Source of the DNA: Scytonema sp. UIC 10036 | GTDB taxonomy: Bacteria > Cyanobacteriota > Cyanobacteriia > Cyanobacteriales > Nostocaceae | Assembly: GCF_009725235.1 (NCBI RefSeq) | Contig: NZ_WJFC01000143.1 | Span: 1 to 33,532, forward strand | Direction: 5' to 3' | DNA: 33,532 bases | In this document: positions 1 to 9,049 of the stretch, in pieces | Position numbering within the stretch: position 1 is the stretch's first letter | How the letters are laid out: the number at the start of each line of letters is the position of its first letter | Position numbers and translations under genes: made by a program | The notes under the pieces: model-generated | What the model saw: only the letters and a program-made list of their open reading frames with translations | What the model was told of the DNA's origin: nothing | The model's database searches: none

Positions 1-100
1 CCCCCATCCCCCCCCCCCGGGCTGCCCTGGTCACAGTGGATGGGCCCACCCGGTCCGTGCCCCGCTGCGGGGCCCGTGGGCTGGGGGCTGATACAGTGTC
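1..100. other. GC-rich, C-homopolymer window end with nested hairpin
   Basis: The first ~100 bases are very rich in G and C, starting with C-runs, whereas the sequence from about 100 on is typical AT-leaning cyanobacterial DNA. A perfect hairpin (GCCCCG, CTG loop, CGGGGC, about 59-73) sits inside an outer GCCCAC/GTGGGC stem. No coding signal is visible. It could be a contig-end artefact or a genuine structured element; the sequence alone does not decide. Confidence 0.5.
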
Positions 101-257
101 AAGATAGTTTACAGAATGTAAACTAATATAAAGAGGTCATTCATTATTTTGTTTGTACCTCTAACTTTACCAATCATTTTTACAATTTGTTAGGAAATCG
201 TTAACTGTAATATAAACTAAACGAGCGAACACAGTCTCCTACGCTACCATCCTATTA

Positions 258-644
258 ATGTCAATACCATTAAAAATGCCCATGGAACCAGATTCTCTAC
301 CAACCGAGGTTATTCTGACACATCCACGTCAGACTATAGGAAATGTCCAACTTGATTGGACACCACAACCGGGAAATTATCTCGATCTTGAAGGAAAAAC
401 CTACGCTGTTTTAGAGCGTCGCCACCGCTATCAATTAAAGGCGGGGCGTTATCGTTTGCAAAAAATTGCTCTTTACGTGCAATCTGCAACACGCCCAGAT
501 GAGAAAAGTTTTGTGGGAGGACGTTGGGTTCTCGGTGATGCCACTTGCCGCTACAATGCTTATTCAGAAATGATACGCTGTGCTGTTAAACCAGAAGGAC
601 CCTGTGAAACTTGCCGTCACTACGAAAGAAGAAATTATGAATGA
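258..644 (+). CDS. DUF6464 family protein
   Basis: 128-residue protein that I recognise as the cyanobacterial DUF6464 family, of unknown function. The recognisable block is the C-terminal half: GDATCRYNAYSEMIRCAV followed by PEGPCETCRHYE, with four cysteines (C-x11-C, then C-x2-C) that could bind a metal or an Fe-S cluster; that is inference. No signal peptide or membrane segment is visible. ATG at 258 is the first in-frame start; ATG at 282 would also keep the conserved part. The last codons and the stop are formed by the first unit of the ATGAATG repeat that follows, so the repeat abuts the gene with no spacer. Confidence 0.8.
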   Translation: MSIPLKMPMEPDSLPTEVILTHPRQTIGNVQLDWTPQPGNYLDLEGKTYAVLERRHRYQLKAGRYRLQKIALYVQSATRPDEKSFVGGRWVLGDATCRYNAYSEMIRCAVKPEGPCETCRHYERRNYE

Positions 645-723
645 TGAATGATGAATTATGAATTATGAATTATGAATTGAAGGTTTAAGCGTTCATCATT
701 CATCATTCATCATTCATCATTCA
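637..723. repeat. Short tandem repeat pair (ATGAATG / CATCATT), inverted
   Basis: Tandem ATGAATG/ATGAATT units on the left face CATTCAT-type units on the right (about 693-722), so the whole stretch can fold as a long AT-rich hairpin between two convergent genes. It reaches into the stop codons of both the DUF6464 gene and fmt. It is a cyanobacterial STRR-type repeat and may act as a bidirectional terminator. Confidence 0.8.
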
Positions 724-1716
724 CCTAAAACCTTCTCCCACGACTAAACGCGTACCATTAATGAAATCCCACCCTGACTGAGGACGTTTACCAGCCGGTT
801 GAACTTCTCTCAGGAGTAAAAAACCATCTCCAGTTTGTACGATCGCTCCGATCCCCTTGGCAATACCGACCACTTCCCCTGGGTTACCGGACAATACCGA
901 CAAATCGGGCAATTTTTTTTGTATTGCTTCCATTTCTGGTGGTAACTCGTATCCGTAAGTAGAGCCAAGGGGCGCAGTGGCAATAATTTTTAGAGGTTGA
1001 TTCCGAAAGGTTGTAACACATTCAGGGAAAAACGCTCGAATTTGATTGTGTAACTGTATTGCACTTTTTGACCAATCCAAGCGATAATCATCCTTTGCAA
1101 TCATTGGTGCATAAGTCGCTTCAGAATCATCTTGAGTAATTGGTTCCACTTCCTGACGTTTAAGCTTTAACAAAGTTTCCACCAATAAATCTGCACCCGT
1201 GACGGCAAGTTTTTTTGCCAAATCATGGGCATTATCCAATAATCCTATGGGTGTTGTGGCTGTTAGTAACATTGCACCAGTATCCATCCCCGCATCCATC
1301 AACATAGTTGTGATACCAGTTTCCGTTTCGCCGTTGTACAAACACCATTGAATGGGCGCTGCTCCTCGGTATTTTGGTAAAATCGACCCATGTACATTGA
1401 TGCACCCAAATTTAGGCATATCTAAAATCTTTTGCGAGAGAATTTGCCCGTAAGCAACAACAACAAAGGCATCAGCATTTGATTCTCGAAGTTTGGTCAA
1501 AGTTTCAGCATTTTTTTTCACCCTTTGGGGTTGCCAAACGGGCAAATTGGCGGCAGTCGCAACTGCTTTTACTGGTGAGGGTGTCAGTTTGTTCCCACGC
1601 CCGCGCCGTTTATCAGGCTGTGTCACAACTGCTATGACTTCAAAGTCTGGATGGTTCAGCAGTTTTTCTAGAGTCGGTACGGCAAAATCAGGAGTTCCAA
1701 AGAAAACAATTTTCAT
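721..1716 (-). CDS. fmt: Methionyl-tRNA formyltransferase
   Basis: Formylates the methionine of initiator tRNA using 10-formyl-tetrahydrofolate, in the cytosol, before translation initiation. The protein (331 residues) starts [20 protein letters not shown], the classic Fmt N-terminus, and carries the signature [17 protein letters not shown] followed by [19 protein letters not shown]. The C-terminal OB-like domain ends [19 protein letters not shown]. The reading frame stays open 51 codons upstream to 1869, but that extension is encoded largely by TTGGGCA-type repeats and has no family counterpart, so ATG at 1716 is chosen. Its partner enzyme, peptide deformylase, is encoded separately at 21258. 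Confidence 0.96.
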   Translation of the reverse strand: MKIVFFGTPDFAVPTLEKLLNHPDFEVIAVVTQPDKRRGRGNKLTPSPVKAVATAANLPVWQPQRVKKNAETLTKLRESNADAFVVVAYGQILSQKILDMPKFGCINVHGSILPKYRGAAPIQWCLYNGETETGITTMLMDAGMDTGAMLLTATTPIGLLDNAHDLAKKLAVTGADLLVETLLKLKRQEVEPITQDDSEATYAPMIAKDDYRLDWSKSAIQLHNQIRAFFPECVTTFRNQPLKIIATAPLGSTYGYELPPEMEAIQKKLPDLSVLSGNPGEVVGIAKGIGAIVQTGDGFLLLREVQPAGKRPQSGWDFINGTRLVVGEGFR

Positions 1717-1720
1717 AGGG

Positions 1721-1762
1721 GCATTGGGAATTGGGAATTGGGCATTGGGCATTGGGCATTGA
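1721..1762. repeat. Heptamer tandem repeat (TTGGGCA/TTGGGAA)
   Basis: About six tandem 7-base units immediately upstream of the fmt start codon. They keep the fmt frame open upstream and would extend the protein if an upstream start were used. STRR-type repeat. Confidence 0.85.
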
Positions 1763-2827
1763 CTTTTTATCTCAATGGTAATGATAGGCTTATTTCCGTT
1801 CTCAGTAGGTAGGGCGGAAAGAAACACAACTATGTTAAAGAATGTAAAGATGCCTAAAACTCTTGCCAATGACCAATGACAAATGACGATTCTAACCAGT
1901 CACTGTTTTGTGACAAATTCGTTGTTTTTTGTAAAAAAAGATGGTTTTGTAGGGTTATAATAATTTCGCTGGAACATAAGCTAGCACTTTATGCATCTGC
2001 TGTAGCCAAGTTTAACTTGTTAGCGATCGCAAAGCAGGGGCTATTCACTTTATCTCTTAACGTAGAGATAAAGAGTGTGAACTATGGCGTAAAAGTGCAG
2101 AAAGCGCTCAGAAATGATGCGAAGGGCTAGTGTTTGTTGAACGCAATTAGCGGCATCTATTGAAAAACAGTATCAAGGCGAGCCATGGCACGTCTAATGA
2201 ATTTCTAGAGATGTCTGACACAAAATTACATAGTCTCCAAGAAATCTGAGTCTGGAACCGATCTTTTCAACCAGAGGTGCTCTTCCATAACTGTTATAAC
2301 TGAACAAAGCAGTTTTGGCAGCTTAATTTTAGTGTATTCCCGCCGGCTAGATCTCAGAAGCGACCGCAAAATCAACTTGGAGACAGGTTTGGTTTGCAAA
2401 ATTTTCAACTAATGCCATACTTGTACCGAGACAAGTATCTCTGGTGTGGTATCAAAATATAAACAAATGATTCCCACTCCTAGCAGTCAGACTGGGTACG
2501 AAGAGTGCGCTGAGTGTTAGCGTCTTGCTAATACACAGACAATCGTTGAGGTATGCCTCATCCCCGCAGTGCTCTGTGTTATCACTAGCACCCGTAAGAG
2601 GCTATCTTGGAAATAGTCTGTATAAATACTTGCTCGCAGTAACTCCCAAACATAAGTAACAGCAAAGCGTAGAAAAAGATACTCCAATTTTGTAAAAGTA
2701 TGCGAAGTTTGAGTAAAAAATCTCGTTAAATTGGGAGTTCCCTGTTATACCTATTATTGATAGTCTGCCCGATTGCTGTATCAGGCATTCCTCCTCACAC
2801 AGCAACCGCCCTTTAGAGAGTCAACAA
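1763..2827. other. Gene-poor kilobase with structured segments
   Basis: No convincing gene is seen: the short open frames have no recognisable family, no clear ribosome binding site, and basic low-information translations. Two structured stretches stand out. At 2044-2081 a hairpin pairs TTTATCTCT with AGAGATAAA, with a flanking TTCAC/GTGAA stem. At about 2500-2596 there are several small nested stems (TTAGC/GCTAA, TGAGG/CCTCA, ACACAGA/TCTGTGT). One HIP1 octamer lies near 2024. The stretch before 2828 should contain the promoter of the secreted protein, but no clear -10/-35 pair was identified. Confidence 0.5.
2044..2081. other. Imperfect hairpin, unknown role
   Basis: TTCAC then TTTATCTCT, a 6-base loop, AGAGATAAA, a 4-base bulge and GTGAA. 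There is no T-run after the stem, so it does not look like an intrinsic terminator. Operator, RNA structure or repeat remnant are all possible. Confidence 0.4.
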
Positions 2828-4168
2828 ATGCTGAAACACCTTATGTTGTCAGGATGGTTAAGCGTGCAACCATTCCAAAAATATATTATTTTTGTTATGC
2901 TGATCGCGCCCTTAATGGCGGCGTCGGCTCACTCTACTTTGGCAAAACACACACAAGCAGCTAAGCTAACCCCCGTAGTACCAGACTCTGATTCAGCGCC
3001 TTCTGACTTGGTGTCAAACGAAACGGCTGCTGATGGCGAACAAAATTTAGATGAAGTAGCAAAAATATCTCAAGACACTTTTGCTTCTAAATCACTTGCT
3101 ACACCAACGTCTCTAGCTGCAGTTCAGCAACTGCAACTATCACACAGCGAACTGGAGGCTTTGATAGAAAATGATTCTTTGTCCAAAGAAATTCCCGCAG
3201 CTAATGAAGATCTACTAGCCGCAGTTCAACTTGCTCCATCAATAATCTCAGAGGATTCCAAGAGCGAAAACAGGTCTGAAAGGGAGTTGGATCTGATACA
3301 ACGCTTGAAAGCTGCTAAAGTAAAAATTCTCGCAGATCGGAAGAATAACTCCGCATCCAAAGAATTTGTGGTTGCTGAAGTCATAGAAACAGCTACAGTT
3401 GCTCCTTCAATAGATAAATTAAAACCAATCACATCAGTTCCTGTTGTTGAACAACCACCAGAGGGCGCTCAATTACAACAAGATCCTGTGGGAAGCCCGC
3501 ATCCCATTCCCTGGCAATGGATTCAATCCACCCAGGAGGCTATTGGTTCCAAAGGTGCTTCTGGAGTCCGTTACTATCGCAGCGTACCCGTCATCTCGCC
3601 AGATGGGCGATATGCAGCTTACAGCCGCGTACAAATAGAAGTTAAACCAGAAATGCATAACAGCCGTGTCAGTAGCATTCTGTTTATAGAAGATAGACAC
3701 ACTAAAAAGTTACGAGTGGTTAGCTCAACTTCCGATATAAACGACCCGTTACTAAAAGTCAATGTCACATCAACAGAAGGTGACACACAAGGAACTATTG
3801 GAGTTCTTGTTCCTGTAAGCTGGTCGGAGAAAGGCGATCGCTTTTTAGCACGTAAGTTTGAAGGCTACATGAACACGTCTGATGTCACAGACTGCGCTGT
3901 CATTTGGGATCGTAATAAAGGTCAATCTCAGAGCGTTACACCTTCTCAAAACGAACACAAGCATGAAATTGCAGTCTTATTGGGTTGGAGTAAAGTTCAA
4001 CCAGAACAGGTGTTATTCCGCGCAGGTGAATTAGGCGAAGAAACATGGCCAATGATCGCTGTTTCCTATGATGGTTCAACCATAATGGCAAATAATACAG
4101 ATGAACCAGTAACTTTTGGCGAAAAAGTGAAAGAGGTGTGGGGAACTCCTCCAGTCGCTTATAGATAG
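2828..4168 (+). CDS. Secreted or membrane-anchored PD40-like (TolB-type) protein
   Basis: 446 residues, function unknown. Residues about 20-38 are hydrophobic (KYIIFVMLIAPLMAASAHS) and look like a signal peptide or an uncleaved anchor. Residues about 40-220 are low-complexity and rich in Ala, Ser, Glu and Asp, probably a disordered linker. From about 224 a folded domain begins with PHPIPWQWI and includes VISPDGRYAAYSRVQIE, which resembles the SPDG repeat of PD40/TolB propeller proteins, then SILFIEDRHTKKLRVVS, VPVSWSEKGDRFLARKF and MIAVSYDGSTIM. Only about half a propeller's worth of blades is present. I infer an extracytoplasmic role. ATG at 2828 is preceded by a weak GAGAG. It is followed by 460 bp without genes. 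Confidence 0.75.
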   Translation: MLKHLMLSGWLSVQPFQKYIIFVMLIAPLMAASAHSTLAKHTQAAKLTPVVPDSDSAPSDLVSNETAADGEQNLDEVAKISQDTFASKSLATPTSLAAVQQLQLSHSELEALIENDSLSKEIPAANEDLLAAVQLAPSIISEDSKSENRSERELDLIQRLKAAKVKILADRKNNSASKEFVVAEVIETATVAPSIDKLKPITSVPVVEQPPEGAQLQQDPVGSPHPIPWQWIQSTQEAIGSKGASGVRYYRSVPVISPDGRYAAYSRVQIEVKPEMHNSRVSSILFIEDRHTKKLRVVSSTSDINDPLLKVNVTSTEGDTQGTIGVLVPVSWSEKGDRFLARKFEGYMNTSDVTDCAVIWDRNKGQSQSVTPSQNEHKHEIAVLLGWSKVQPEQVLFRAGELGEETWPMIAVSYDGSTIMANNTDEPVTFGEKVKEVWGTPPVAYR

Positions 4169-4631
4169 TTTAAGAACTGGTTAATTAATCTAGATATAGT
4201 GACTGCACTTCCGATGCCAAAATTTAGTATCTGAAAGCAACTCAATGTTAACTTAAATAAATTTCACAACAAGAATCCTGGAAATTACTAGAGTACCAGG
4301 CTTCTCAATTGTTAATTAATATTGCTTAACAAGAGGGGAACAGGGAGGAACGACTTGTTTTCTGTTCCCAACGCGAGTTGAAATTAGGAGGTCTGATTCT
4401 TTCCCAATGCCCTTTTGCCCAATCCCCCAATTTCCAATAGTTTGTCAGCCTTAGCACGAGAAAGCCGCGTCTCACTAATGGCTTGTATCTAAATCATAGA
4501 AAAATTCAATTTGCCTTATGGAAAAGAATTTGATATGACAGCATTTGTATGTGAAATATTACCACAGTCTCTGGTTTTAAGTTTAAGCTAGTGGATTAGG
4601 AACCATCCGATGAATTTCGGTAAGAATAGTG
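4169..4631. other. Intergenic region without genes
   Basis: Contains a hairpin at 4336-4369 (GGGAACAG pairing with CTGTTCCC across an 18-base loop) and a short CCCAAT-type repeat run at about 4404-4436. The rest is AT-rich and should include the promoter of the coiled-coil gene; no sure promoter could be assigned. Confidence 0.5.
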
Positions 4632-6062
4632 ATGAATGAAGCTGATACCTCTAAAAATGAGGCTTTCGTTGAACCATTGAAATCGAGTAACTCGCCACAA
4701 CCAGAACCTGCAAGTTGCCCGTTTTACTCTGTTTTGCCTGGTGAAACCATAGCAAGTGCAAAAGTTCCACTACTAGCACCAGCACAAGATAAGAAATGTG
4801 AGAACGATATCACATCGGATGGTGCTTTTGATGGGGACTGGGTTGCAGAACCGGATCGTGACAAACAGCAGATGATAGACTCCGAGTTCAAGAAATTATT
4901 GGTCTTGAACGAAGAACTGCGTTTGGCCAACGATGAATTGTACGACCAAGTGCAGTACCTTAAAATGGCTTTAAATGAGTCAGAAAAGGCTGTAGATTGG
5001 CAGAAAAAGCGCTCTAGTGTTACAGAGACAATGCTCAGCCAACAAGCACAAGAACTAGCAGCTGCTCAAGAGCAAATAAAGTCCTTATATCAACAGTTGG
5101 AAACTGCAAATGCAAGCGCCCAGCGCCAAGAAAGTTTAGTTGAAAGCTATAAAGCGCAATCAGAAATTAACCAGCAACGCCTTGCCCAACTAGAGAGAGA
5201 GTGCGCTCTTATTCAATCTAACTATAACGAACAATCCCATCACTTAGTACAAGCAGAAACCGCTTGTCGAGAGTTACGGACTCGGCTGATGCGACAGCAA
5301 CGCCAGACTTTACAATTCAAAGCAGCGCTAGAAAAGTGTTTGGAAACTCCTGTTCCCAGCTACGACTCTCTTGATGATAACGATTCCGGGAGCAAAGCCT
5401 CAAGACTTCCCAAGCGGGTCAATTCTTTGTTTACCCATACACAACCCATTAGACCTTGGTCAGGAGAACAGAATCTATTTACAGATGATGATGATAATCC
5501 TTGGGAAGATTATACATCACCTGTTCAGAAAGGAGAAAATAGATTTCCCAATCAACCATCGCCTTGGGACATTTCAGATGAGGAGGAAGAAGAAATTCCA
5601 TCTCCATTAAAAACCACCGACACACCCGAAATAGAGAAAGCTTCTCTACCAGATTCTAGCGACCTAGATCGACAGTTGGATGGGGTCATCCAAATGTTCT
5701 TTGCAGCCAATTCTCCACCTGCACAGCCAGCATCTCCTGTGGAAGTAAATGAAAACAGTACTCTGGCGGCGACAACTATCTGGGAAACAACTGCTACACA
5801 TTTGGTAGATGAACCAGAAGAACCAGAAACAACTGAAGTACTTACGAATCAAACTCCACCAGAAGAATCTGTTGATGTTTGGTCAGAACAAGCACCAGTT
5901 CTCGAATTACCAACAACTGCTGTTCCCTACGTGCAATTGATGAACGAATCTGCCAACTCTAATTCTCCTTCACCCCTAGTGTATCCACACCGTCCGCCAA
6001 AAGGTCGAAAATCTCTATCATCTGTTGAATTGCCAAAGTTTAACAAAAATGCTGACAGCTAA
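4632..6062 (+). CDS. Conserved coiled-coil protein with acidic disordered tail
   Basis: 476 residues, cyanobacterial, function unknown. Residues about 80-238 form a long coiled coil (NEELRLANDELYDQV, then QKKRSSVTETMLSQQAQELA, ending RQQRQTLQFKAALEKCLE), the part that is typical of homologues in this phylum as I remember them. The N-terminal ~75 residues and everything after 240 are low-complexity and rich in Pro, Ser, Glu and Asp, including an EEEEE run, and end with a basic HRPPKGRKSLSSVELPKF. No membrane segment is visible, so a cytosolic scaffold or structural role is a guess. A GTG at 4629 directly precedes the chosen ATG; GGTAAG eight bases upstream suits the ATG better. Confidence 0.8.
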   Translation: MNEADTSKNEAFVEPLKSSNSPQPEPASCPFYSVLPGETIASAKVPLLAPAQDKKCENDITSDGAFDGDWVAEPDRDKQQMIDSEFKKLLVLNEELRLANDELYDQVQYLKMALNESEKAVDWQKKRSSVTETMLSQQAQELAAAQEQIKSLYQQLETANASAQRQESLVESYKAQSEINQQRLAQLERECALIQSNYNEQSHHLVQAETACRELRTRLMRQQRQTLQFKAALEKCLETPVPSYDSLDDNDSGSKASRLPKRVNSLFTHTQPIRPWSGEQNLFTDDDDNPWEDYTSPVQKGENRFPNQPSPWDISDEEEEEIPSPLKTTDTPEIEKASLPDSSDLDRQLDGVIQMFFAANSPPAQPASPVEVNENSTLAATTIWETTATHLVDEPEEPETTEVLTNQTPPEESVDVWSEQAPVLELPTTAVPYVQLMNESANSNSPSPLVYPHRPPKGRKSLSSVELPKFNKNADS

Positions 6063-6395
6063 TGGCTAATCGCTAATGGCTAATGGCTAATGGCTATCTT
6101 AATTATGTATCTCCTCGTTCCCAAGCTCCGCCTGGGAATGCCCTAGGAGAGGCTCCGCCTCCAGTACTCAAAAGGTGCAAAAGAGAGACTGCTGTGCTGC
6201 ATTCACAAGCCTTGGCACCGGATCGAGAGAGTATCAAATGAGGGGTATGACCCCTCATTCACCAACAATAGGGCTATGCCACACGCTAAATGTTGTAAGG
6301 TACAGCCCCACCTACACCTAAATGGCTAATGGCTAATCTTGAATTCATCACTATTAGCCATTAGCCATTAGCAATTAGCAATTAGCCATTAGCCA
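6063..6395. repeat. Repeat-filled intergenic: GGCTAAT/GCCATTA arrays around a palindromic element
   Basis: Left arm 6063-6097 has tandem TAATGGC units; right arm 6322-6410 has the same units followed by their complement (GCCATTA), so the region is folded-repeat DNA between convergent genes. Between them lies a copy of the CTCGTTCCC...GAGGCTCCGCCTCC palindromic element (6114-6162). The right array continues into the 3' end of cruA and encodes its last residues. No gene is seen. Confidence 0.8.
6114..6162. repeat. Dispersed palindromic element, copy 1
   Basis: CTCGTTCCCAAGCTCCGCCT, GGGAATG, then GGAGAGGCTCCGCCTCC. The same sequence with minor changes recurs at 17396-17445, 29227-29276 (reversed) and, doubled, inside the NRPS gene at 31553-31668. 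Both halves are self-complementary (AGGCGGAGCCT-type), typical of small REP/MITE-like cyanobacterial repeats. Confidence 0.85.
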
Positions 6396-8579
6396 TTAGC
6401 CATTAACCATTAACTCAGATGTTAGTTTTGTTACATTGTTTTGTGTGCTTGCTACACCTGTGGTAAGAGCATAGTTAATTGCGAGAAGTTGTAACCACAA
6501 TGCTGGATAGCGGGGTTCTAACCAGGAACTCATTTGACGCAGCAACTGTGGGAACCATCCTTTTAATAAAGTCCTTACGAGGGTATGGCGTCCAAAGTCA
6601 AGATAATTACCCGTCCACCTGATTAAATCTTTAGCACCGGCGAGTTCCCAAATCCATAGCAGTAATTTGGGATTGTTTTTTGCTGCTTTCCATGCCAAGC
6701 GGTTAAATGTCCACCAATCAAATCTGTCTTTAATAAAGTTGTCTGCGACTTCTGGGGATTCGTCTGCTAACAAACCAAAAAAGTTGTTGAGCATTGAGTT
6801 GATTCTTTGGGGTGGTAAGAATTTCCCCGTAGGAACCATCATTCCTTTAGAAAACATCCAGGTGACAGCAATATTATTTTGGAAAGCACGGATTTTATTC
6901 AGGTGCTTTACGCGCAGCAAGTCGTGTTTCAGTGCGACATCTAAAAGGGTTGTCAGTCGTTCTAAATTGCGAACAAGAGAACCAAAACCCGTGAAAACTA
7001 GGGGAGATTGCAGCGATGCGGCATCCCCTATTGCTATCAAACGGTCAAAAGCAACCGTGCGATCGCGACTCCCTACGCTAAAATGTCCTGGTATGTACCC
7101 AAATGTTGGCTTTTTCCACACCAGTTTATCCATATCGCAACGGCGATACTCTGGCAGAATTGTAAAAAAATCTTCATACATCTCTAATAAAGAACCGGGG
7201 TTTTTAGCGTTGACCTCATGGTAATGGAATAAATATATTGTTAGCTCCTCATTTGCCCCAGGAAACAATTCCCAAATCAACTGCCGTCCGCGTGAAATAT
7301 CTCCATGACTGTTAAGAACATCTCCATACTGAGAATCCCACACACCCAGTTCAAATCCTTTCTCTATCGCTGCTCCTACTGTAGGGCATACACTATCAAA
7401 GGCACGACCTCCGTTTAATTGCCATGCGATTGGTGAAGCAGTGCCCATTGCGTCTACGAGTAACCGCCCACTCACCTGTTTATCCGTTTGGGTAGGTAAA
7501 TGCTTGACACTCATAACAATTTGTGCATCGTATACATCCGCTTTCACAAACTCCGTTTCATCCCAAATCTCACCACCAGCAACGCGCAACTTTTGCCCGC
7601 ACAATTGCAGTAATTTCTCAGAATCCAATCCTATGTTAAGGACTGTAGGTGTATGCAAAATCGGTGCTTTGAGATATTTGGGATTATTTCCATCAAAAAA
7701 TTTATTAAATCCGTCCTTGTACTCTCGTGCAATACACGCTTCCACTTCTGAAGGTGTAAGTAAGCCCAAATTAACCAAACTTTGAATTTCATCACGAGAT
7801 ATATTCCATTCGCGATTCATACGTCCAAAAGGCAATCTTTCTATTAACAGCACTCGATAACCCAGTTTTGCCATCACAGCCGCATGAATAACGCCCAGGG
7901 CACCGCCGATGTAAATTAGGTCATATTGAGGAGAGGCGGTAGACAAGGGAGACAAGGGAGACAAGGGAGACAAGGCAGAGGGGGTAGACAAGGGAGACAA
8001 GGCAGAGGAAAAAATTCCCCCTTGTCCTCCTTGTCCTCCTTGTCCCCCTTGTCCCCAGCCCCCAGTCCGAGAAAACACCACTTGACGCGGTTGCTTGGGA
8101 TTCCGCACACCTTCACGCCATTGTTTTTCCCACCAGTAGACACGTTTGAGGTCATACTCCCCATTTGGCATTTTTTGAAAATATTTGACAGTAAGAGGAT
8201 AATATGGTTCAAGTGCCTCAAAAATTGATGCTTTTGATAAATCAACCATTGGTGGTTCGGGATATTCGTGGGGAAAGCGACTGCGAATCTCGATAGTGAG
8301 GCGCTGAAGAATTTGCTGCTCTTTTGGAAAAGGTTTGTCCCCCCAACGGAAAGCTTTCAGATAAGTTGTTCGCTGTACTGACCAAACAAATACAGATAAT
8401 TCTGTCGGTAATTTTTCCGAACTCGTCTCGTTAGTGGTTGTAGTATTTGGGGTTCTTAAGCGAAAGCCTTCCGAAGTCAGCAATTTTTCCCCTATTTCTG
8501 GGTCAAAATGAGTTTGCAACCAGTCGCAAACAGCAGCTGTGTCGGGGGTAGGGATTTCTAAATACAGTAACTCTCTCAT
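6396..8579 (-). CDS. cruA: CruA-type lycopene cyclase (FAD-dependent) with repeat-encoded linker
   Basis: Predicted 727-residue flavoprotein of the CruA/CruP lycopene cyclase family, which converts lycopene to cyclic carotenes. An N-terminal domain of ~170 residues precedes the FAD-binding domain, which opens YDLIYIGGALGVIHAAVMAK and LLIERLPFGRMNREWNISRDE; later come LVDAMGTASPIAWQL and IAIGDAASLQSPLVFTGFGS. The AREYKDGFNKFF segment fits CruA rather than CruP, from memory of the two families. Residues about 175-215 are a Gly-Gln/Ser-Pro-Leu low-complexity insert encoded by tandem repeats (7935-8058). ATG at 8579 has AGGA just upstream; ATG 8591 and TTG 8597 are alternatives. The last residues (MVNG) are also encoded by a repeat. 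Enzyme activity, rather than a related oxidoreductase role, is inferred. Confidence 0.78.
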   Translation of the reverse strand: MRELLYLEIPTPDTAAVCDWLQTHFDPEIGEKLLTSEGFRLRTPNTTTTNETSSEKLPTELSVFVWSVQRTTYLKAFRWGDKPFPKEQQILQRLTIEIRSRFPHEYPEPPMVDLSKASIFEALEPYYPLTVKYFQKMPNGEYDLKRVYWWEKQWREGVRNPKQPRQVVFSRTGGWGQGGQGGQGGQGGIFSSALSPLSTPSALSPLSPLSPLSTASPQYDLIYIGGALGVIHAAVMAKLGYRVLLIERLPFGRMNREWNISRDEIQSLVNLGLLTPSEVEACIAREYKDGFNKFFDGNNPKYLKAPILHTPTVLNIGLDSEKLLQLCGQKLRVAGGEIWDETEFVKADVYDAQIVMSVKHLPTQTDKQVSGRLLVDAMGTASPIAWQLNGGRAFDSVCPTVGAAIEKGFELGVWDSQYGDVLNSHGDISRGRQLIWELFPGANEELTIYLFHYHEVNAKNPGSLLEMYEDFFTILPEYRRCDMDKLVWKKPTFGYIPGHFSVGSRDRTVAFDRLIAIGDAASLQSPLVFTGFGSLVRNLERLTTLLDVALKHDLLRVKHLNKIRAFQNNIAVTWMFSKGMMVPTGKFLPPQRINSMLNNFFGLLADESPEVADNFIKDRFDWWTFNRLAWKAAKNNPKLLLWIWELAGAKDLIRWTGNYLDFGRHTLVRTLLKGWFPQLLRQMSSWLEPRYPALWLQLLAINYALTTGVASTQNNVTKLTSELMVNG
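7935..8058. repeat. Nonamer tandem repeats inside cruA, inverted pair
   Basis: Tandem GACAAGGGA units on the left face tandem CTTGTCCTC/CTTGTCCCC units on the right, giving a potential long hairpin. The whole block is in frame in cruA and encodes the SPLSPLS and GGQGGQGG stretches between the N-terminal and FAD domains. The same unit occurs at 14009-14040 and at the window end (33515-33532). Confidence 0.9.
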
Positions 8580-8737
8580 TTTTCCTAGCATCTCCAATAA
8601 ATCTATGTATTAAGACAGATTTAACAAAAGGCTAAATTAAGGTAATATCCGCCCTATTACTTGAACAAAATTCAGTAAAGAAACTTTAAGAGGTTCTCAT
8701 ATTTATTATTCATTTTGTTTTTCTGTAAACATACGCC

Positions 8738-8983
8738 ATGAATTATCCCATTCCAGATAGCCCCCAAGAAATCTTTGCCTTACGACACCAACCTGCTGTT
8801 AATGAAGAACTGGTTGCTCTAGCAATTGCTGGTGTCATTAAAATTGTTCGCGCCCAGGGTCAATCCCTAGAAGAGGTAACCGCCCAAGTCCTCGCCGACG
8901 ATAGTTTGCTCGACATACAGCAGAGACGCTGGTTGAGCAAAGTCGTTGCCCAAGTTTGGGATAGTTTTTCTCAAAATGGTTAG
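8738..8983 (+). CDS. Small conserved hypothetical protein
   Basis: 81 residues, no named family recognised. The sequence reads like a real all-helical protein (ELVALAIAGVIKIVRAQGQS, LEEVTAQVLADDSLLDIQQR), with no membrane segment and a final AQVWDSF. It starts at ATG 8738, divergent from cruA with a 158-bp shared upstream region; no good Shine-Dalgarno is seen. The stop codon TAG lies in the first unit of the TTAGTGG repeat downstream. I infer a cyanobacterial conserved protein because of regular codon use and good spacing. Confidence 0.65.
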   Translation: MNYPIPDSPQEIFALRHQPAVNEELVALAIAGVIKIVRAQGQSLEEVTAQVLADDSLLDIQQRRWLSKVVAQVWDSFSQNG

Positions 8984-9049
8984 TGGTTGGTGGTTAGTGG
9001 TTAGTGGTTAACAACCAACAACCAACCACTAACAACCAACCACTAACCC
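8979..9049. repeat. Inverted heptamer array (GGTTAGT / AACCACT)
   Basis: Units of GGTTAGT/GGTTGGT on the left and AACCAAC/AACCACT on the right meet at GGTTAACAACC and can form a near-perfect hairpin. It separates two convergent genes and touches both stop codons; a bidirectional terminator role is plausible. Confidence 0.85.

Noticed and set aside
1876..2130. 84-codon open frame downstream of the fmt upstream region
   Set aside because: No recognised family or ribosome binding site, and it overlaps a hairpin; probably chance.
7916..8245. Two overlapping open frames on both strands within cruA, rich in Cys-Leu-Pro or Gly-Arg-Gln
   Set aside because: They are the same nonamer repeat read in other frames and strands; the cruA frame explains the region.
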